From contig RHPI01002368.1 of assembly GCA_009103225.1 (NCBI GenBank), positions 888,312-952,311 of the forward strand: DNA of 64,000 nucleotides, read 5' to 3'. Both the position numbers and the translations under genes were made by a program. Positions 61,928 through 64,000 of this stretch are shown one piece after another (the first letter of the stretch is position 1; each line of letters begins with the position of its first letter). The notes beneath the pieces were generated by a model, which had not been told where the DNA came from, ran no database searches, and was given only the letters and a program-made list of their open reading frames with translations. Origin of the DNA: Chlorokybus atmophyticus. Taxonomy: Eukaryota; Streptophyta; Chlorokybophyceae; Chlorokybales; Chlorokybaceae.

Positions 61928-63937
61928 CTATCTTGCCATTTGACGCTTACGAAGAAACTCCTTTTCTCTTCGTTGCGCAAGTGATGTTCTTGTGTCAGGT
62001 CCAATCCTGTCCCGAACCTGCTCCAACCACATATCTCGTGCCTCATATGGAAACGCGAGCTCGTACAGGAAAGGCACATTGACATTGTCAGGACCGTGCG
62101 CGAACTGGCGGGTGTTATCAGGCAAAAGGTTCAGCAACGGCACCCTCCCTATGACCATGGAATTGGCTGAGTACGAAGATATCTTTGCGCTCTGCAGAAT
62201 ACCGGCACACTGGGAAGACAACAGTGTCATGTTAGTGCATTTCGACATGTAAGCATGAGCATAAGCGTAGTGTCCTTCATTGCGTGGCCGACATCAGGTA
62301 CATGCGTGTGTAGTAGCGTGCAAGAACATGTGTGTCTGTGTATGTGTGCGCGTGCGTGTGGACAACCCCTGCGTCTGCATATGTCTGTGTGAGCCTGTAT
62401 GTCTGCACATGCAAGTGCAGAGGCATGAGTGTGCGTGCCTGTGCGTTGGTGTGTATGTGTTTGCATGTGCAAGCGTGCATATGTCAGTGTCTGCGTGTCT
62501 GCGTATTTATGTGTCTGTGCGCGACCCCATGTACACAAGAGTTGTTACCTTGGACATGAGCACCATGTCTTCCACAGCATTGCCAACTCCATGGTTCAGT
62601 TTGCGGTCGAAAGCCTTGACCGTCCGCACAACACGCCCTCCACTCCTGGTCAACACACGCATCACTACATGCATCAGCACATACCCACACACAACTCCAA
62701 ACACCAGCACATAGTCACATCCATCCGCTCTCTCACAACACAGACACACACACGCACCTCACTATCAACTTGGTGTATCTCAACTCCGCGTCGCGATCGT
62801 CCGAGGTGACGAAGAAACGCGTCCATGGGATTTCCTTCAACAAATCAACAATGAATTTCTCCGTTGAGTCCTCCACCTCCTGCCCATAGACGAAGTCAAG
62901 TGTCAATACAATGCCATTGGCAACGGGTGCGCATGTGTACCTGCATGTGTCAATGCTTGATGGATGGTTGTTTGTGCATGTGTGCGTGTGTGTGCATGTA
63001 GGCGCGTGCGGGAGTGAGTGTGACTGTGCGTGCCTGTGTGCTTGTGCGTACTGGTCTGAAACTGTGTACACATGTGCGTGTGCTCGCGCACCTGCACACA
63101 CATTCACGCACAGGTCCATGGTATAATTGCGTTTGTGTCTGTGCGCATCGCAACTGTATCACTCACACACACTTCCCCCCTCCTCTCACCTGCAACTGAT
63201 GAAACGACAGCTCCACGCTCCTCTCCGCCCACGTCTCATTCACATTCCTCACTTTGTCTCCCCTCCTCACGTGCAGCGCCACACTCCCCTTCAGCACCTC
63301 CTTCATCCCCTCCACCTTCTTCTCCACCTCGTCTCTGAGCTGCAGTCTGGACGCCAGCATGAGGTAGGTGGCCTTGGTTTGCGAGAGGGAGATGCGTTGC
63401 TTGTAGAGGTGTTGGGATTGGTAGAGGCGCTCGGGTAAGGCGCGGCCGGAGGCGGAGGAGGAAGAGAGAGGGAGGAGGGAGAGGGGGGAGAGAGGGTCTA
63501 AGACGCCGAGTCGGGACTGTGAGGAGGGAGAGAGAGTGAGTGAGTGAGGGGGGATACATGTGGGTATGTGGACGTGTGCGTGAGTGTGATGCGCACACGC
63601 GGGGATACGCGTATACGCGCACGTGCAGGCATGCACCCACACGTGCACGCACACATGCACACACACATGTACACGTCCGTGTACATGTATCTGTGCGCAC
63701 TTGCATGTGTACACTCAGAGACACACACACACGCGAGTTAGCATACGCTAGTATGATGAGCATCATCTCACGACTCCTTACATAGAACGCTTCCGTGTCG
63801 TTTGCTGAGACCACCGTCATCCCCCTTTCCCCCGACCCCGCGAACATGCTCTCCCAGGGCGGGAAGCGGAACCCGCGCGTCAACCAAGGGACCAGGGACG
63901 GGCGGCAAAGGGACCAGGAGACGGTCCAGGCGCCGAA
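61928..63937 (-). CDS. fucosyltransferase-like glycosyltransferase, 5' end beyond the window
   Basis: The five visible exons in transcription order are 63782-63937, 63190-63516, 62758-62879, 62549-62645 and 61928-62209; in phase with GT-AG borders, 327 residues to the stop. The N-terminus lies beyond position 64000. Motifs: WLTRGFRFPPWESMFAGSG, VALHVRRGDKVRNVNETW (the basic HxRRGDK motif that binds GDP-fucose in FUT8/NodZ/O-FucT enzymes), RFFVTSDDRDAELRYTKL, and DMVLMSKCAGILQSAKISSY followed by SANSM, the C-terminal donor-binding pattern with Ser residues. The C-terminus is basic (QRREKEFLRKRQMAR). It most likely transfers fucose to a glycan or protein in the secretory pathway; which acceptor cannot be told. 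A perfect copy of its middle part is present at 56454-56903. Confidence 0.8.
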
Positions 63938-64000
63938 CTGCCGGGGGGCGAGAGAGGGTGAGTGGATGAGTGTGAATGTGTGGGTGAGTGTGAGGAGGGG

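Overview
This is nuclear DNA from a eukaryote, most likely a green alga or a close relative. The evidence is multi-exon genes with GT-AG introns, plant-style protein families (a CDC50/ALIS subunit, a plant-type START-domain protein, an NHL-BTB protein), repeated telo-box motifs (AAACCCTAA) near gene starts, chromovirus retrotransposons primed by initiator-tRNA-like sites, and long CA/TG microsatellites. I cannot name the species. The sequence is a draft scaffold with two N gaps (25455-26130, 40414-40541) and four single-N joins (4694, 24563, 56453, 59389), most of them at simple repeats.

Layout. 1.97-4.03 kb (+): an NHL-repeat/BTB gene with one frameshift. 4.23-4.69 kb: a (CT)n tract. 4.89-7.55 kb (-): a seven-exon translin-family gene, head to head with tRNA-Ser(UGA) at 7.6 kb. 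9.0-13.0 kb: a decayed pogo/Tigger transposase. 13.8-24.1 kb: a decayed Ty3/gypsy chromovirus whose integrase was split by a younger chromovirus in the opposite direction (16606-22707, 642-bp LTRs, CTGCT target duplication). 24.1-26.2 kb: retroelement remnant, poly-G, a tandem duplication and a gap. 27.4-29.6 kb (+): Ran GTPase, with a first coding exon that is only ATG. 31.0-32.6 kb (-): a small, probably mitochondrial, coiled-coil protein with a C-terminal membrane anchor. 33.4-36.5 kb (+): CDC50/LEM3 flippase subunit. 37.9-41.3 kb (-): a secreted bicupin with one GC-AG intron. 46.5-49.0 kb (+): NAD kinase. 50.5-53.6 kb (-): START-domain membrane protein with a Met-Pro-Asn-rich tail. 56.1-59.4 kb: an internally deleted gypsy element whose left LTR carries a 450-bp perfect copy of part of the fucosyltransferase-like gene at 61.9-64.0 kb (-, truncated by the window end). 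60.9-61.7 kb: an 801-bp non-autonomous pogo-like element with TA target sites.

The host genes are ordinary housekeeping and membrane or secretory functions: nuclear transport (Ran), lipid flipping and binding (CDC50, START), cofactor phosphorylation (NAD kinase), RNA metabolism (translin, tRNA-Ser) and glycosylation. I see no operon-like or defence-like system. The points most worth checking are the small tail-anchored protein, the gene-fragment copy inside an LTR, the nested retroelements, the pogo-like element family, and the splice oddities in Ran and the bicupin.
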